A stretch of 64,000 nt of DNA from Chitinophaga varians (GTDB taxonomy: Bacteria; Bacteroidota; Bacteroidia; Chitinophagales; Chitinophagaceae). The translations under genes were made by a program, and so were the position numbers. The notes under the pieces were generated by a model. That model was not told the DNA's origin and did not search any database. It worked only from the letters and a program-made list of their open reading frames with translations. The stretch is taken from contig NZ_JACVFB010000007.1 in the NCBI RefSeq assembly GCF_014529945.1, forward strand, positions 489,129 through 553,128, written 5' to 3'. Below, in pieces: positions 7,138-16,357 of this stretch (the stretch's first letter is position 1; each line of letters opens with the position of its first letter).

Positions 7138-9198
7138 TTATTCTGATGCCTGTAATTGCCAGGTGATCGTGTCTGTTAATATCTTCCCGTGCTGAACACC
7201 AGTGGCGGTGATGGTATTACTGCCGGGTTGCAGGATAACGTCATCAAAAAGAATATCTCTTTTATTAGCTCCCTGCTTACCGGTCAATGGTTTCCCGTTA
7301 TTCACGGAAAGGGTGACCTTCTCCATATTACTGAATACTTCCACCTGTACCTTTGCCTGCTTACGGATGTTGTGACGACGCTCTGCAATGTAGATCATCG
7401 GCTCCGGGTTCCAGTTGGCTTTGTACCAGAAGAAAGCGTCTTTTTTCTGTTTGCGGTCATAGGTGATCAGCCCTTTCAGGTTACGGGCATTTACGCCACC
7501 TCTGTTCCACATGGGCACGGCAAACTCGAAGGTGTTCCACAGGTAAGACGCAGCAATATAAGGATGTTGCTCAATAACTGCCCACTGTTTTACGTGTGTG
7601 GCCGTCTGATAGGTCTCAGGAAAAAATTGACCGTTTACCGGATTAAAGTTGGTGGACAGTGAATCGGTGTGCTGATGGATATTACCATCTGCGCCATATT
7701 CCGTCAGCATCAGTTTATAGTCCGGATATTTTTGTTCCAGTCCCTTCACCCAGCCTTCAATATCTTCGATCTTGCCTTCATACCAGCCATAGTAGCGGTT
7801 CATGCCTTGTATATCGGCTGCCAGGTTCGCCGGGCGGTCCATCTCCCCATAACCGCTGACAGCGGTGGTATAACGGTCAGGGTCTTCTGTTTTGGCCAGG
7901 TCGTTCAACTGGCGCGTGAGCACGGCCACATGTTCATCAGGTGTTTTGGCGTATACTTCGTTGTGCAGTCCCCATACATAAATAGCCGGATGGTTAAAAT
8001 TCTGCCGGATCAGTTCTGTCAGCTGCTGCTTGGCATTATCCCCTTCTTTACCGGAAGAATTATTTACGAAAGGTATTTCCGCCCATATCACAAAGCCCAT
8101 GCTATCACACTGCGCGTACAGGTACTCCGCCTGTTGATAATGGGCGAAGCGGATAGCGGTAGCACCTATCTCCCCGATCAGGTCCAGGTCTGCTTTATGT
8201 TGCGCATTGGACAGCGCGTTGCCATAGTCCTGCCATTCCTGGTGGCGGGTAACGCCATGCATCACATAAGGCTGCCCATTCAGGAAAAATCCTTTGCCGG
8301 GCACCACTTCAAAACGACGGATGCCCAACGGCTGCGTGACCGCGTCCAGTACTTTACCATCGGCCATCACCGTAGTGGTGAGCGAATACAGGTAGGGGTC
8401 TTTCCGGCCGTTCCATAAATGTGGCTGGTTGAGCAGCAGGTCCTGCCGGATGATATTGATACCCTGCGGACTGACATTGACTTTTTTACTGTTGGCCGCC
8501 ACCTGCTTACCCTGACGGTCTTTGATGACCGTCTGCACCGTGATGTCTTTATGATGCAGCTGTTTGTTTTCTATCTTGGCGGTCACACTGATCGCAGCCT
8601 TTTGTGCGCTGACCTCACCCTGGCGGATATAGATACCCGGTGAGGCATAATCCGTTGTGGTGATATGGATATCGTTGGTAATGATCAGGCTTACCGGCCG
8701 GTAGATACCGCCGAAGATACCAAACAGGAAATGATTGATGGGCAACACATCTTCACGGGCGCTGTTGTTGGCTTTCACCACAAAAGTGTTCTCTTCGCCG
8801 TATTTCACCGAATGGGTGATCTCATAACAGAAAGCGGAATAAGAGCCTTTATGCTCCCCTATCAGCCGGTTGTTGACATACAGACTGGCAACGGAACCCA
8901 CGCCTTCAAAACGCAGGAACAGGCGTTTGCCCTTCCATTGCGGGTTCACCGTAAACACCTTGCGGTAGCAGGCTTCGCCGGCATAGAAGTTTTTACCTTC
9001 CTGCATATCCTTGTTATTCCAGGTATGCGGCACCGTTACATTCATCCAGCCGGTGTCCGGCTGATTTTTGTCAGTGGTGAGCGCTCCTTTGCGAAAAGCC
9101 CAGCCATCGTTGAAAGGCAATACGCTGCGGCCTTCCTGCGCGTATCCCCGTGAAAACAGGGATACGCACAGCATAGCGGCCAGTGAAAATTTCTTCAT
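7138..9198 (-). CDS. Glycoside hydrolase family 2 (beta-galactosidase-like)
   Basis: This 686-aa exported enzyme has a signal peptide (to about residue 20, SRGYAQ), an N-terminal sugar-binding jelly-roll (FNDGWAFRKG... FLRFEGVGSVASLYVNN), an immunoglobulin-like domain (about 175-290), and a TIM barrel with LNGQPYVMHGVTRHQ. The acid/base is Glu414 in WGLHNEV and the nucleophile Glu500 in LMLTEYGADG. The family includes beta-galactosidases, beta-glucuronidases and beta-mannosidases; exact specificity is not clear. At 686 aa it is shorter than LacZ and lacks the C-terminal Bgal small-chain domain. It sits 5 bp after the SusD gene in the PUL 1 operon. Confidence 0.9.
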   Translation of the reverse strand: MKKFSLAAMLCVSLFSRGYAQEGRSVLPFNDGWAFRKGALTTDKNQPDTGWMNVTVPHTWNNKDMQEGKNFYAGEACYRKVFTVNPQWKGKRLFLRFEGVGSVASLYVNNRLIGEHKGSYSAFCYEITHSVKYGEENTFVVKANNSAREDVLPINHFLFGIFGGIYRPVSLIITNDIHITTTDYASPGIYIRQGEVSAQKAAISVTAKIENKQLHHKDITVQTVIKDRQGKQVAANSKKVNVSPQGINIIRQDLLLNQPHLWNGRKDPYLYSLTTTVMADGKVLDAVTQPLGIRRFEVVPGKGFFLNGQPYVMHGVTRHQEWQDYGNALSNAQHKADLDLIGEIGATAIRFAHYQQAEYLYAQCDSMGFVIWAEIPFVNNSSGKEGDNAKQQLTELIRQNFNHPAIYVWGLHNEVYAKTPDEHVAVLTRQLNDLAKTEDPDRYTTAVSGYGEMDRPANLAADIQGMNRYYGWYEGKIEDIEGWVKGLEQKYPDYKLMLTEYGADGNIHQHTDSLSTNFNPVNGQFFPETYQTATHVKQWAVIEQHPYIAASYLWNTFEFAVPMWNRGGVNARNLKGLITYDRKQKKDAFFWYKANWNPEPMIYIAERRHNIRKQAKVQVEVFSNMEKVTLSVNNGKPLTGKQGANKRDILFDDVILQPGSNTITATGVQHGKILTDTITWQLQASE

Positions 9199-9203
9199 AA
9201 AAA

Positions 9204-10790
9204 TTATTTCTGATAACCGTCGTTCTGCGTCAGCACCGCATCTTTATTCACATCGATCTCCGATTGCGGGATAGGCAGGTGTATGTTAAAATCGGCGATG
9301 GTAGGCGCTACTTTCGGATTGTATTTACGTACGCGCTCCACCAGCTTTTTGGTGCGGATGAGCGTGAGCCTTCTCAATTCTTCCGCTGTCAGTTCACGGG
9401 CCCTTTCATCGAGGAGATAGTCCATCGTTACTTCCGCAGGCTGTACCGGCGTAGCCTTCGCACGGCCACGGATGACGTTGATGCTGGCAGCAGCATCGGC
9501 ATTACGGCCCTGTAACAGCTGTGCTTCTGCCAACAACAGGTAAGTTTCACCCAGGCGCATCTGGATACGGTCTTTGTAAGACTGTGCCCCCTGGATGTCC
9601 TGTGGCTGGAACTCGTACCATTTCGTCGTATGTGCGTACATGTTCTGAATGGTATCAAAACCGGTAGGGAATACCTGTTGACCGTACTTAGAAAAAGCAG
9701 GATCGTTGTAATAATAAGTACGGCGGATATTGTAGGGAGAATTACGCATGTCGGTTTTCTCATACAGCTCGTATGTCCACCAGTTGGTGGGCCTTATCCT
9801 GCCGATACCGCGGCCTCCGAGCGTATCAGCTACTTTCATGCCCTGCACGTTCACATAGAAAGGCCCCCATTCGCGGCGGCGCTGATCAAATTCTGTGCTG
9901 CCACCACCGGGGATGTTGTATTGTTGCTCGATCACCCAGATCGCTTCCGTGTTGCCCTGGCTGCGGCGCATGTTACCGTAGGTAAACATATCCGCGAAAG
10001 GATCACCGGGCAGGGAGGCTTTGGTGCCGTAGCGGGCGGTGATGAGTGTAAAAAATTTGCTGTCGATGACCCGTTTGGCGGCAGCTTCCGCGTCAGCGGG
10101 TTTGTTGGCACGCAGCAGCGCCTCTGCCAGCAGCTGGGAGGCAGCAAATTTATTGATACGGCCTTGTTTCTTCACGTTAGCCGGGTCAGGCAGATTAGCT
10201 TCCGCGAAGGTGAGGTCGCTGACGATAAAATCTACCACTTCTGCTTCAGACGCACGGGTATAATCCGTACGTGGCACGGTCACCGGTTCTTTGACGATAG
10301 GCACGCCGCCGAAGAGGATGGACAGCTGATTGTAAGCATATGCCCGGAAGAAGCTGGCCTCCGCTTTATAAAAAGCACGTTGCTGTGGTGTGAGCGTGGC
10401 TTTCGGGTTGTCGGTGCTGACGATGATGTTATTCGCCGCATTGATCACGCGGTAGTTCCAGTTCCAGATGTTGGACAGGGAACCGGTCTGCGAGTTGAGG
10501 TTGCGGTAATCTTCGTAGGGCGCCTGTACTGTGTTGGGCTGACCGGTAATGGCCATGTCGGTGCCTACATAAAAAGTAGCGAGCAGCCCCTGGATATTGC
10601 CGTAGTCATTACGGACAATGCTTTGCATACCGGTGCTGGCGGCTTCAAAGCCCAGTTCGTCCACCAGCGTGTTGTCTGGTGCATATTGGGATTTCAGTTC
10701 TTCATCGAGGAAATGTTTGCTGCAGGATGTGCTGCCGGTGATAACCAGGCCTGCCAGCAAGATACCGTATATATAAGATGATTTCTTCAT
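9204..10790 (-). CDS. SusD/RagB-like glycan-binding lipoprotein (PUL 1)
   Basis: A 528-aa outer-membrane lipoprotein that caps its SusC partner and captures the glycan. The signal ends in GSTSC (lipidated Cys23). TPR-like helices and the family features AFYKAEASFFRAYAYNQLSILFG, then GETYLLLAEAQLLQGRN and DYLLDERARELTAEELRR, are clear, and the C-terminus ends IPQSEIDVNKDAVLTQNDGY, the standard SusD ending. It follows the SusC gene by 18 bp and precedes the GH2 gene. Confidence 0.95.
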   Translation of the reverse strand: MKKSSYIYGILLAGLVITGSTSCSKHFLDEELKSQYAPDNTLVDELGFEAASTGMQSIVRNDYGNIQGLLATFYVGTDMAITGQPNTVQAPYEDYRNLNSQTGSLSNIWNWNYRVINAANNIIVSTDNPKATLTPQQRAFYKAEASFFRAYAYNQLSILFGGVPIVKEPVTVPRTDYTRASEAEVVDFIVSDLTFAEANLPDPANVKKQGRINKFAASQLLAEALLRANKPADAEAAAKRVIDSKFFTLITARYGTKASLPGDPFADMFTYGNMRRSQGNTEAIWVIEQQYNIPGGGSTEFDQRRREWGPFYVNVQGMKVADTLGGRGIGRIRPTNWWTYELYEKTDMRNSPYNIRRTYYYNDPAFSKYGQQVFPTGFDTIQNMYAHTTKWYEFQPQDIQGAQSYKDRIQMRLGETYLLLAEAQLLQGRNADAAASINVIRGRAKATPVQPAEVTMDYLLDERARELTAEELRRLTLIRTKKLVERVRKYNPKVAPTIADFNIHLPIPQSEIDVNKDAVLTQNDGYQK

Positions 10791-10808
10791 GGTCTTACCT
10801 ATTTAAAA

Positions 10809-13800
10809 TTACAGACTGATGTTAACGCCAAACACGATAGTGGCTGACAGCGGATAGAAGTCGGAGCTCTGTTGCCCGCCACCCTGGCCGTTATTCAGCT
10901 TGGCGGCAGTGGACACCTGGCCGGAAGGCGCTGTTTCCGGGTCCCAGCCATTCCATTTGGTGAACGTGCCCAGATTTCGGCCGCTCACATACATCATCAG
11001 GTTACCGATTTTAGAACGCTCCAGCATTTTTTTATCGAAGGTGTAACTCAGCGTTACGTCTTTGATACGGATAAAGGAAGGGTCCTGCGCGTATTTATAT
11101 CCTCTGGGATTGGTATATACCAGCGACGGATTCGTATTGATTTTATTCTCCGATGTCCAGTAAGGGATTTCAGCAGGCAGGTTCACCGTGCCGCCCTGGT
11201 CGCGGTTGTCGAGGAAGCTGTTTGGACGCAGCAGTCCATGTACATCCTGAATAAAGATATTCAGTGATAAGTTTTTGTAGGTAAATGTGTTGGTGAGGCC
11301 GGCGATGTATTTAGGCAATTGTGTGCCCAGATAAGAGCGGTCGGCCGCATCAATTTTACCGTTGCCATCACGGTCCAGGAACTTGATGTAGCCTGGTTTT
11401 GCGCCCGGGTCTATTTTCATGTCTTCTCCTTCCTGCCAGATGCCCACCATGGTATAATCGTATATGCCTAACAGTGGTTTACCGATAAACAGGTTGTTGG
11501 TGATATCATCTTTGTTATCTCCATACAGTGATACCACTTTGTTTTTGTTGAAAGAGATATTGAAAGATGTTTGCCAGGTGAAATTATCCGATTGGACGTT
11601 ACGGCTGTTGAGTAATATTTCGAGGCCTTTGTTGGCTGTTTTACCGATGTTATCGAACACGGAAGTATAACCGCTGATCGCTGGTATTTTCCGGCTGAGC
11701 AACAGATCGTAGGTGTTGGTGCTGTACGCCTCGATGGTACCGCTTAAGCGGTTGTTCCACAGGGCGAAGTCGATGCCTACGTTGAGGCCTTTGGTCGTTT
11801 CCCATTTGAGGTTGGGGTTACCGAGAACATCGGGCACGACGCCGATGGTCGTGATACCGTCGTAGATGTATTGGGCGGTGTTCAGCCTTGTCATTGTCTG
11901 ATAGGCGCCGATGGCCTGGTTACCGGATTTACCGTAGGAAGCGCGCAGTTTCAGCTGCGAGATCACCGGTGCGGTGGCGGCCATAAACTTTTCGTTGTGT
12001 ACATTCCAGCCTACCGCTACCGAGGGGAACACGCCGTATTTGTTATTCTGGCCGAAGCCGGAGAAACCGTCGCGGCGGATAGTGGCTGTCACCAGGTAAC
12101 GGCTGTCGTAGGTATAGTTGGCGCGGAACATCTGCGACAGCAGGCTGCTGCCGGTATATTTTGATTCTGTTTTCTGTACCTGACCCGCGGTGAGGTTGTT
12201 AAAGTCGAGGTTATCGTTGATGAAGGAATTGGCTTTGAGCCTGGTGGAGAACAGTTCATCGCGCTGAGCACTGTACAGGGCGGTGAAGTCCAGACCGTGT
12301 TTATTGAAACTGGTCGCGTAGGTCAACAGGTTTTCTACGATCCATTGTTTGGTTTCTTCATTGTATACCTCCGCAGAACCCAGCTGGTCGCCGGCTTTGC
12401 GGCCGAAGTAATCGGCGGTGCGCGTTGGTCTGTAACCGTAGGACCCGTTCACGCGGTATTTGAGGCCTTTCACAAAACCGGGCGCCACTTCCGCATATCC
12501 GCTGGCCGACATGTTTTTGTTGCGGTTCAGGCCAGGGTTGTAGGTGTTCACCAGCGGGCTTTGGTACAGTGTCTGCGGCGCGATGGGGTATACTTCATAG
12601 TCCCCTTTCGCGTTGTACAGCGTACCGTAAGGGCTCAGGGAGTTGGCGTCGAAGAGGGTGGCTTTACCGCCGTCGCTGTTGTTGTTGACGAGGAACATGT
12701 TCAGCCCTGTTTTCAGCCAGGAGGTGATGTTCGCGTCTATATTAGCGCGGATGCTGCTACGGTTGAACTGGAACCCTTTAATGGTACCTTCCTGTTTGAG
12801 GTAGGTGCCGGACACGTAATATTTTACGTTGTCGGTGCCGCCGGAAAGGCTCACTTCATGGCTCTGGATGTAGCCCTGCTGGCCTATTTCTTTCTGCCAG
12901 TTCACTTCCGGTGCGCCGTTGGCGTAGTTGGTCTGTTCGGAGAGGTATGGCAGGTCGGGCGCCGTTGGACGGCCCGCCTGGATGTTGTACCAGTGGTTTT
13001 TGGTACGGTATTGTTCTCCGTTCATGTTCTTCATTACATTCGATTGAAATTCCGGACCGGCATAACCGTTATAGGAGATCACGGGTTTACCGGACTTCCC
13101 TCTTTTGGTGGTGATCATGATCACACCGTTGGCGCCGCGGGCGCCGTAGATAGCCGTAGCGGAAACATCTTTCAGTACATCGATGGAAGCGATATCATTC
13201 GGGTTGATGTCGTTATAGGTACCGCCGAAGGGCACACCGTCCAGTACGATCAGCGGTGCGTTGCTGGCGTTGATGGATTTCATGCCACGGAGATAGAATG
13301 CAGGGGAGCTGCCTGGTTTGCTGGTATTGTTGACGATATTGATACCGGCGGCAGAGCCCTGTACTGCCTGCAATACGTTGGTCACAGGCAGATTTTTAAG
13401 ACGTTCGGTAGGTACGGAAGAAATAGAGCCGGTGACATCGCTTCTTTTTTTGGTGCCATATCCCACTACCACCACTTCATTCTGTTGTTCCACCGCCATT
13501 TTCATGGTGATGTTGAGCGTGGTACTGGCGGATACGGTTACTTCCTGGGGCACCATGCCCAGGTAGGTGAACTGCAATACTACGGGTCCTTCAGCGGGCA
13601 CGCGCAGTGCGAAGCCGCCATCAGCGCCGGTAGAGGCGCCTTGTGCGGTACCTTTCACCCTTACCGAAACGCCGGGCAGGGGGCTACCGCTTACGTCGGT
13701 AACCCTGCCTTTGATGTCCAGCGGTGCGGCCGCTTCCAGGGTGATGGAAGCAGGAGCGGTATGGTTGGTTGTTTTAGGAGAAATAAAAATGGATTTGTTT

Positions 13801-14159
13801 TCGATCACATACTTCAGCGGCTGATCTCTCAGCACCAGATCGAGGAATTCGGTCACCGGCATGTTCTCCGCGGAGATGGTTACCGGGCGTGCTTTCTGTA
13901 GCACGTCCCTGCTGGCGACGATGGTATAACCGGATTGTTGCCGGATGATACCGAAAATTTTTTCCACCGGCACATTCCTGCCCGACCAGGTGATCAGCTG
14001 GGCATATCCGACGGCACTGGCTTGCAACATTACAGCGGTAAGGAAGAAAAAAGTCAGCTTCATGACTAACAGCATTTTGGTTGGCAACCCTTGACGGACA
14101 CGGCTTCCTGTTGGCACAGGGGCATAGCACGCCTGGTTGCAAAGAGCAGTTTTTTGCAT
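10809..14159 (-). CDS. SusC/RagA TonB-dependent receptor with STN domain (PUL 1)
   Basis: This roughly 1116-aa outer-membrane transporter imports oligosaccharide with TonB energy. ATG 14159 (MQKTALCNQ) was preferred over the codon 15 residues upstream because the PUL 4 homologue starts in the same way. A long n-region leads to the signal core (LTFFFLTAVMLQASAVGYAQ). Then come an STN domain (VPVEKIFGIIRQQSGY... VIENKSIFI), a carboxypeptidase-like beta domain (GRVTDVSGSPLPGVSVRVKG), the plug (VVVGYGTKKRSDVTGSI) and the barrel, ending ATIVFGVNISL. The STN domain is what contacts FecR, fitting the upstream sigma/FecR pair. Confidence 0.95.
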   Translation of the reverse strand: MQKTALCNQACYAPVPTGSRVRQGLPTKMLLVMKLTFFFLTAVMLQASAVGYAQLITWSGRNVPVEKIFGIIRQQSGYTIVASRDVLQKARPVTISAENMPVTEFLDLVLRDQPLKYVIENKSIFISPKTTNHTAPASITLEAAAPLDIKGRVTDVSGSPLPGVSVRVKGTAQGASTGADGGFALRVPAEGPVVLQFTYLGMVPQEVTVSASTTLNITMKMAVEQQNEVVVVGYGTKKRSDVTGSISSVPTERLKNLPVTNVLQAVQGSAAGINIVNNTSKPGSSPAFYLRGMKSINASNAPLIVLDGVPFGGTYNDINPNDIASIDVLKDVSATAIYGARGANGVIMITTKRGKSGKPVISYNGYAGPEFQSNVMKNMNGEQYRTKNHWYNIQAGRPTAPDLPYLSEQTNYANGAPEVNWQKEIGQQGYIQSHEVSLSGGTDNVKYYVSGTYLKQEGTIKGFQFNRSSIRANIDANITSWLKTGLNMFLVNNNSDGGKATLFDANSLSPYGTLYNAKGDYEVYPIAPQTLYQSPLVNTYNPGLNRNKNMSASGYAEVAPGFVKGLKYRVNGSYGYRPTRTADYFGRKAGDQLGSAEVYNEETKQWIVENLLTYATSFNKHGLDFTALYSAQRDELFSTRLKANSFINDNLDFNNLTAGQVQKTESKYTGSSLLSQMFRANYTYDSRYLVTATIRRDGFSGFGQNNKYGVFPSVAVGWNVHNEKFMAATAPVISQLKLRASYGKSGNQAIGAYQTMTRLNTAQYIYDGITTIGVVPDVLGNPNLKWETTKGLNVGIDFALWNNRLSGTIEAYSTNTYDLLLSRKIPAISGYTSVFDNIGKTANKGLEILLNSRNVQSDNFTWQTSFNISFNKNKVVSLYGDNKDDITNNLFIGKPLLGIYDYTMVGIWQEGEDMKIDPGAKPGYIKFLDRDGNGKIDAADRSYLGTQLPKYIAGLTNTFTYKNLSLNIFIQDVHGLLRPNSFLDNRDQGGTVNLPAEIPYWTSENKINTNPSLVYTNPRGYKYAQDPSFIRIKDVTLSYTFDKKMLERSKIGNLMMYVSGRNLGTFTKWNGWDPETAPSGQVSTAAKLNNGQGGGQQSSDFYPLSATIVFGVNISL

Positions 14160-14382
14160 AACTTTGCAGTGGTTTGGCTTGTAAAAAATGGTGTTCTGGA
14201 ACACTCAACGTTTTTGCATGACTGTAACCATCCAGCCGGAAGTGGGTCGAAGCACTTTCGGTTTTCTATTACAGGCAGACATCAGACTGATATTTGAAAT
14301 TGTTGTTCACTGTTTTTTCCATAACGGCCCGCCAGCGGGCACGGTTACTGGTTGATTTAGATCTAGCTTTAGATTCGATTGT
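14160..14382. other. FecR-SusC spacer of PUL 1
   Basis: A non-coding spacer of 223 bp. It holds a compact hairpin GCCCGC-CA-GCGGGC at 14327-14340 and, nearer the FecR end, the short AT-rich palindrome-like run TTTAGATCTAGCTTTAGA. No T-run follows the hairpin in the leftward direction, so it is not a convincing terminator. The ECF-controlled promoter of the SusC operon should lie here, but no consensus can be named. Confidence 0.4.
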
Positions 14383-15546
14383 TTACTGTTTCCCAATGAT
14401 CAATGTTCTGTTCTCTAACCGGAATGCTACTCCAGATTCCTTTAAAAAAGTTAATACACTTGAAAGATTTACATCACTGCCTATCTCCCCAACAAAAGTT
14501 ATGTCGGGCGGCGTGGTGGTATAAGTTACTTCTATATCGTACCAGCGCGCTATCATCGCGATGACGGTCGTTAATTTTTTATCCTGGAAATTCAGCACGC
14601 CATTTTTCCATGCCATTACAGCAGCGGTATCAACGTGATGATGGAGTGCCACCGTGCCGGCTCCTTTGTCGAACAACAGTTGTTGGCCGGGCTTCAGTAC
14701 ACTGGGGTGTTCCGGCACGTTCACACGAACGGCCCCTTCCAGCAACGTGGTGCTGATACCCGGATCATCGGCGTAGGCACTGACATTGAAATGGGTGCCC
14801 AACACTGTCACGGACGTTTTATTACTCAGCGTCACCACAAAAGGTGTTTTCCCTTTCGTCACTTCAAAATAGGCTTCCCCGGTAAGTTCCACTTTCCTTT
14901 CCGTGCCGGTGAAGGCAGTGGGAAAAGTGAGGGCACTGGCGGCATTGAGCCATACCAGGGTACCATCGGGCAATTGCATTCTGAACTTACGTCCTCTCGG
15001 CGTATGCAGCGTATTGCTCTCGGGAGCACCGGTGCCGGACGGCTGATATTCCACCTGTCCGTTTTTTAAGATCACCTGTGTGCCCTGCGCACTGCTGATC
15101 AGGCCATCATCGCGGTTGTCCAGCACTACCTGCTGGCCATTGGCCAGCGTGAGCACGGCGCCATTCTTACCTGGCTGCACATCTGCCCCCACCACTACCG
15201 GTGTTGCCGGCGATGATGTCCGCGTAGGCAGCAGCCAGTAACTGCCGGCAGCCATGAGCAACAAAGCTGCGGCTGCAGCGGCCACCCAACGGCGCATGCG
15301 GCGTATCGGACGTACACGGACTGCGTTTCCGTGCTGCAAAATACTTTGCAGCACCGGCTCATATTCCGCCGGATCGTATTGCGGGTCTGCGTCGGTATGT
15401 GCATGCAGCTCGTTGAGCATAGCCACCCATTCCGCGTCGTCGGACTGTTTCCCCAGTTCGGCAAACAGCTCCTCCTCCTCCGCCGGTGTGGCGATGCCAG
15501 CGCCATATCGCTGCAACAAAAACCTGTAATACTCTTTTGCTTCCAC
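14383..15546 (-). CDS. FecR-family anti-sigma regulator (PUL 1)
   Basis: This 387-aa inner-membrane protein passes the signal from the SusC STN domain to its ECF sigma factor. The N-terminal cytoplasmic part (about 1-80) binds sigma. One membrane helix (about 85-105, WVAAAAAALLLMAAGSYW) is followed by the FecR domain (TPRGRKFRMQLPDGTLVWLNAAS... GEAYFEVTKGKTPFVV... VLGTHFNVSAYADD) and a C-terminal DUF4974-type domain ending VAFRLENRTLIIGKQ. The start is a GTG at 15546; no ATG fits. The sigma gene lies 69 bp upstream. Confidence 0.93.
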   Translation of the reverse strand: MEAKEYYRFLLQRYGAGIATPAEEEELFAELGKQSDDAEWVAMLNELHAHTDADPQYDPAEYEPVLQSILQHGNAVRVRPIRRMRRWVAAAAAALLLMAAGSYWLLPTRTSSPATPVVVGADVQPGKNGAVLTLANGQQVVLDNRDDGLISSAQGTQVILKNGQVEYQPSGTGAPESNTLHTPRGRKFRMQLPDGTLVWLNAASALTFPTAFTGTERKVELTGEAYFEVTKGKTPFVVTLSNKTSVTVLGTHFNVSAYADDPGISTTLLEGAVRVNVPEHPSVLKPGQQLLFDKGAGTVALHHHVDTAAVMAWKNGVLNFQDKKLTTVIAMIARWYDIEVTYTTTPPDITFVGEIGSDVNLSSVLTFLKESGVAFRLENRTLIIGKQ

Positions 15547-15615
15547 TGTGGTCTCCCGCTTTTACGTAATCAGACGCTCAAAAATTCCAGGTGTACTACG
15601 TCGTCCGAAAAAAAA

Positions 15616-16209
15616 TTAAAAAATTCTTAACATCACCCCTATCAGGAAGACAGGGAGACAGTCACCGGTGTGTTTTTCCAGATATTCCCGGATAAATTTC
15701 CGGGCGGTGACGAGCTGGTTTTTCACGGTATGTTCGGAGATAGCCAGTGCTTCGGCGATCTCCCGGCGGGACTTGCCCTCCTGCGTGTTCAGGATAAACA
15801 CCTCACGGCGCGAAGCCGGCAGCTGGTCGATGGCGTTCCGTATGTGCAACTGCAATTCCTTTACCCGGAATCCGGCAGTCATATCTTCATGGTCTTCTAT
15901 ATCATCATGCGTAATGGCTTCTACCCGGAGTTTTTCACGGGCCATTTTTCTGAGGGCAGAGAGGGAATAATTAGAGGCGATGGTGTACATCCATCCGGCC
16001 GGATTGTCGATATCTTCCAGCGTATGCCGCAGCTGCCATACTTTCAGGAATACTTCCTGCAGCACCTCCAGCGCAGCTTCTTCAGAACGGAGTATTTTCC
16101 GCACAGATACGGACAGCACTGCATTATAACGATGATACAGTATTCGAAACGCTGCTTCATCCCCACCTGCAATCCGCGAAAAAAGTATCCTGTCCTCGTA
16201 TATTTTCAC
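15616..16209 (-). CDS. ECF RNA polymerase sigma factor (PUL 1)
   Basis: A sigma-70 of the ECF group, about 197 aa. Region 2: AAFRILYHRYNAVLSVSVRKIL, then EVLQEVFLKVWQLR and AGWMYTIASNYSLSALRK. Region 4: QLPASRREVFILNTQEGKSRREIAEAL followed by the helix-turn-helix SEHTVKNQLVTARKFIREYL. GTG 16209 (giving MKIYEDRILFSRI) was chosen; the frame also has a TTG at 16218 and no ATG. A short hydrophobic tail (DCLPVFLIGVMLRIF) ends the protein. It is the first gene of the sigma/FecR/SusC/SusD/GH2/GH29 unit and most likely drives the SusC promoter. Confidence 0.93.
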   Translation of the reverse strand: MKIYEDRILFSRIAGGDEAAFRILYHRYNAVLSVSVRKILRSEEAALEVLQEVFLKVWQLRHTLEDIDNPAGWMYTIASNYSLSALRKMAREKLRVEAITHDDIEDHEDMTAGFRVKELQLHIRNAIDQLPASRREVFILNTQEGKSRREIAEALAISEHTVKNQLVTARKFIREYLEKHTGDCLPVFLIGVMLRIF

Positions 16210-16227
16210 AGTGCACAATATAAAACA

Positions 16228-16357
16228 ATTTGGTTATTTGGATATTTTGATATTGGGTTTCGTTGGCATAGTTCCCTAAAAAAATAAGGCTACCTCTTTA
16301 TAAGAGGCAGCCTTACATACGAAAGGTCAATATCAGAATAATTAAATACCAAAATGG
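16228..16357. repeat. Octanucleotide-unit inverted repeat around a terminator
   Basis: The left arm is four 8-nt units (ATTTGGTT, ATTTGGAT, ATTTTGAT, ATTGGGTT; 16228-16259). The right arm, read on the minus strand from 16357, shows ATTTTGGT, ATTTAATT, ATTCTGAT, ATTG. The arms enclose a terminator hairpin and lie between the FAD oxidoreductase stop and the sigma-factor start. Confidence 0.6.
16278..16314 (-). terminator. Intrinsic terminator of PUL 2
   Basis: On the minus strand, AAGGCT(G)CCTCTT-ATA-AAGAGG(T)AGCCTT forms a 12-bp stem with one internal mismatch (16286-16314), followed by seven T residues (16284-16278). It lies 44 bp past the FAD oxidoreductase stop and ends the SusC/SusD/oxidoreductase operon before PUL 1 begins. 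Confidence 0.88.

Noticed and set aside
9630..10781. 383-codon open frame on the plus strand
   Set aside because: Antisense to the SusD gene of PUL 1, with no recognisable motif; a shadow frame.
12297..13901. 534-codon open frame on the plus strand
   Set aside because: It is fully antisense to the SusC gene of PUL 1, and its translation has no domain or motif. Long antisense frames follow from the codon use of the real gene.
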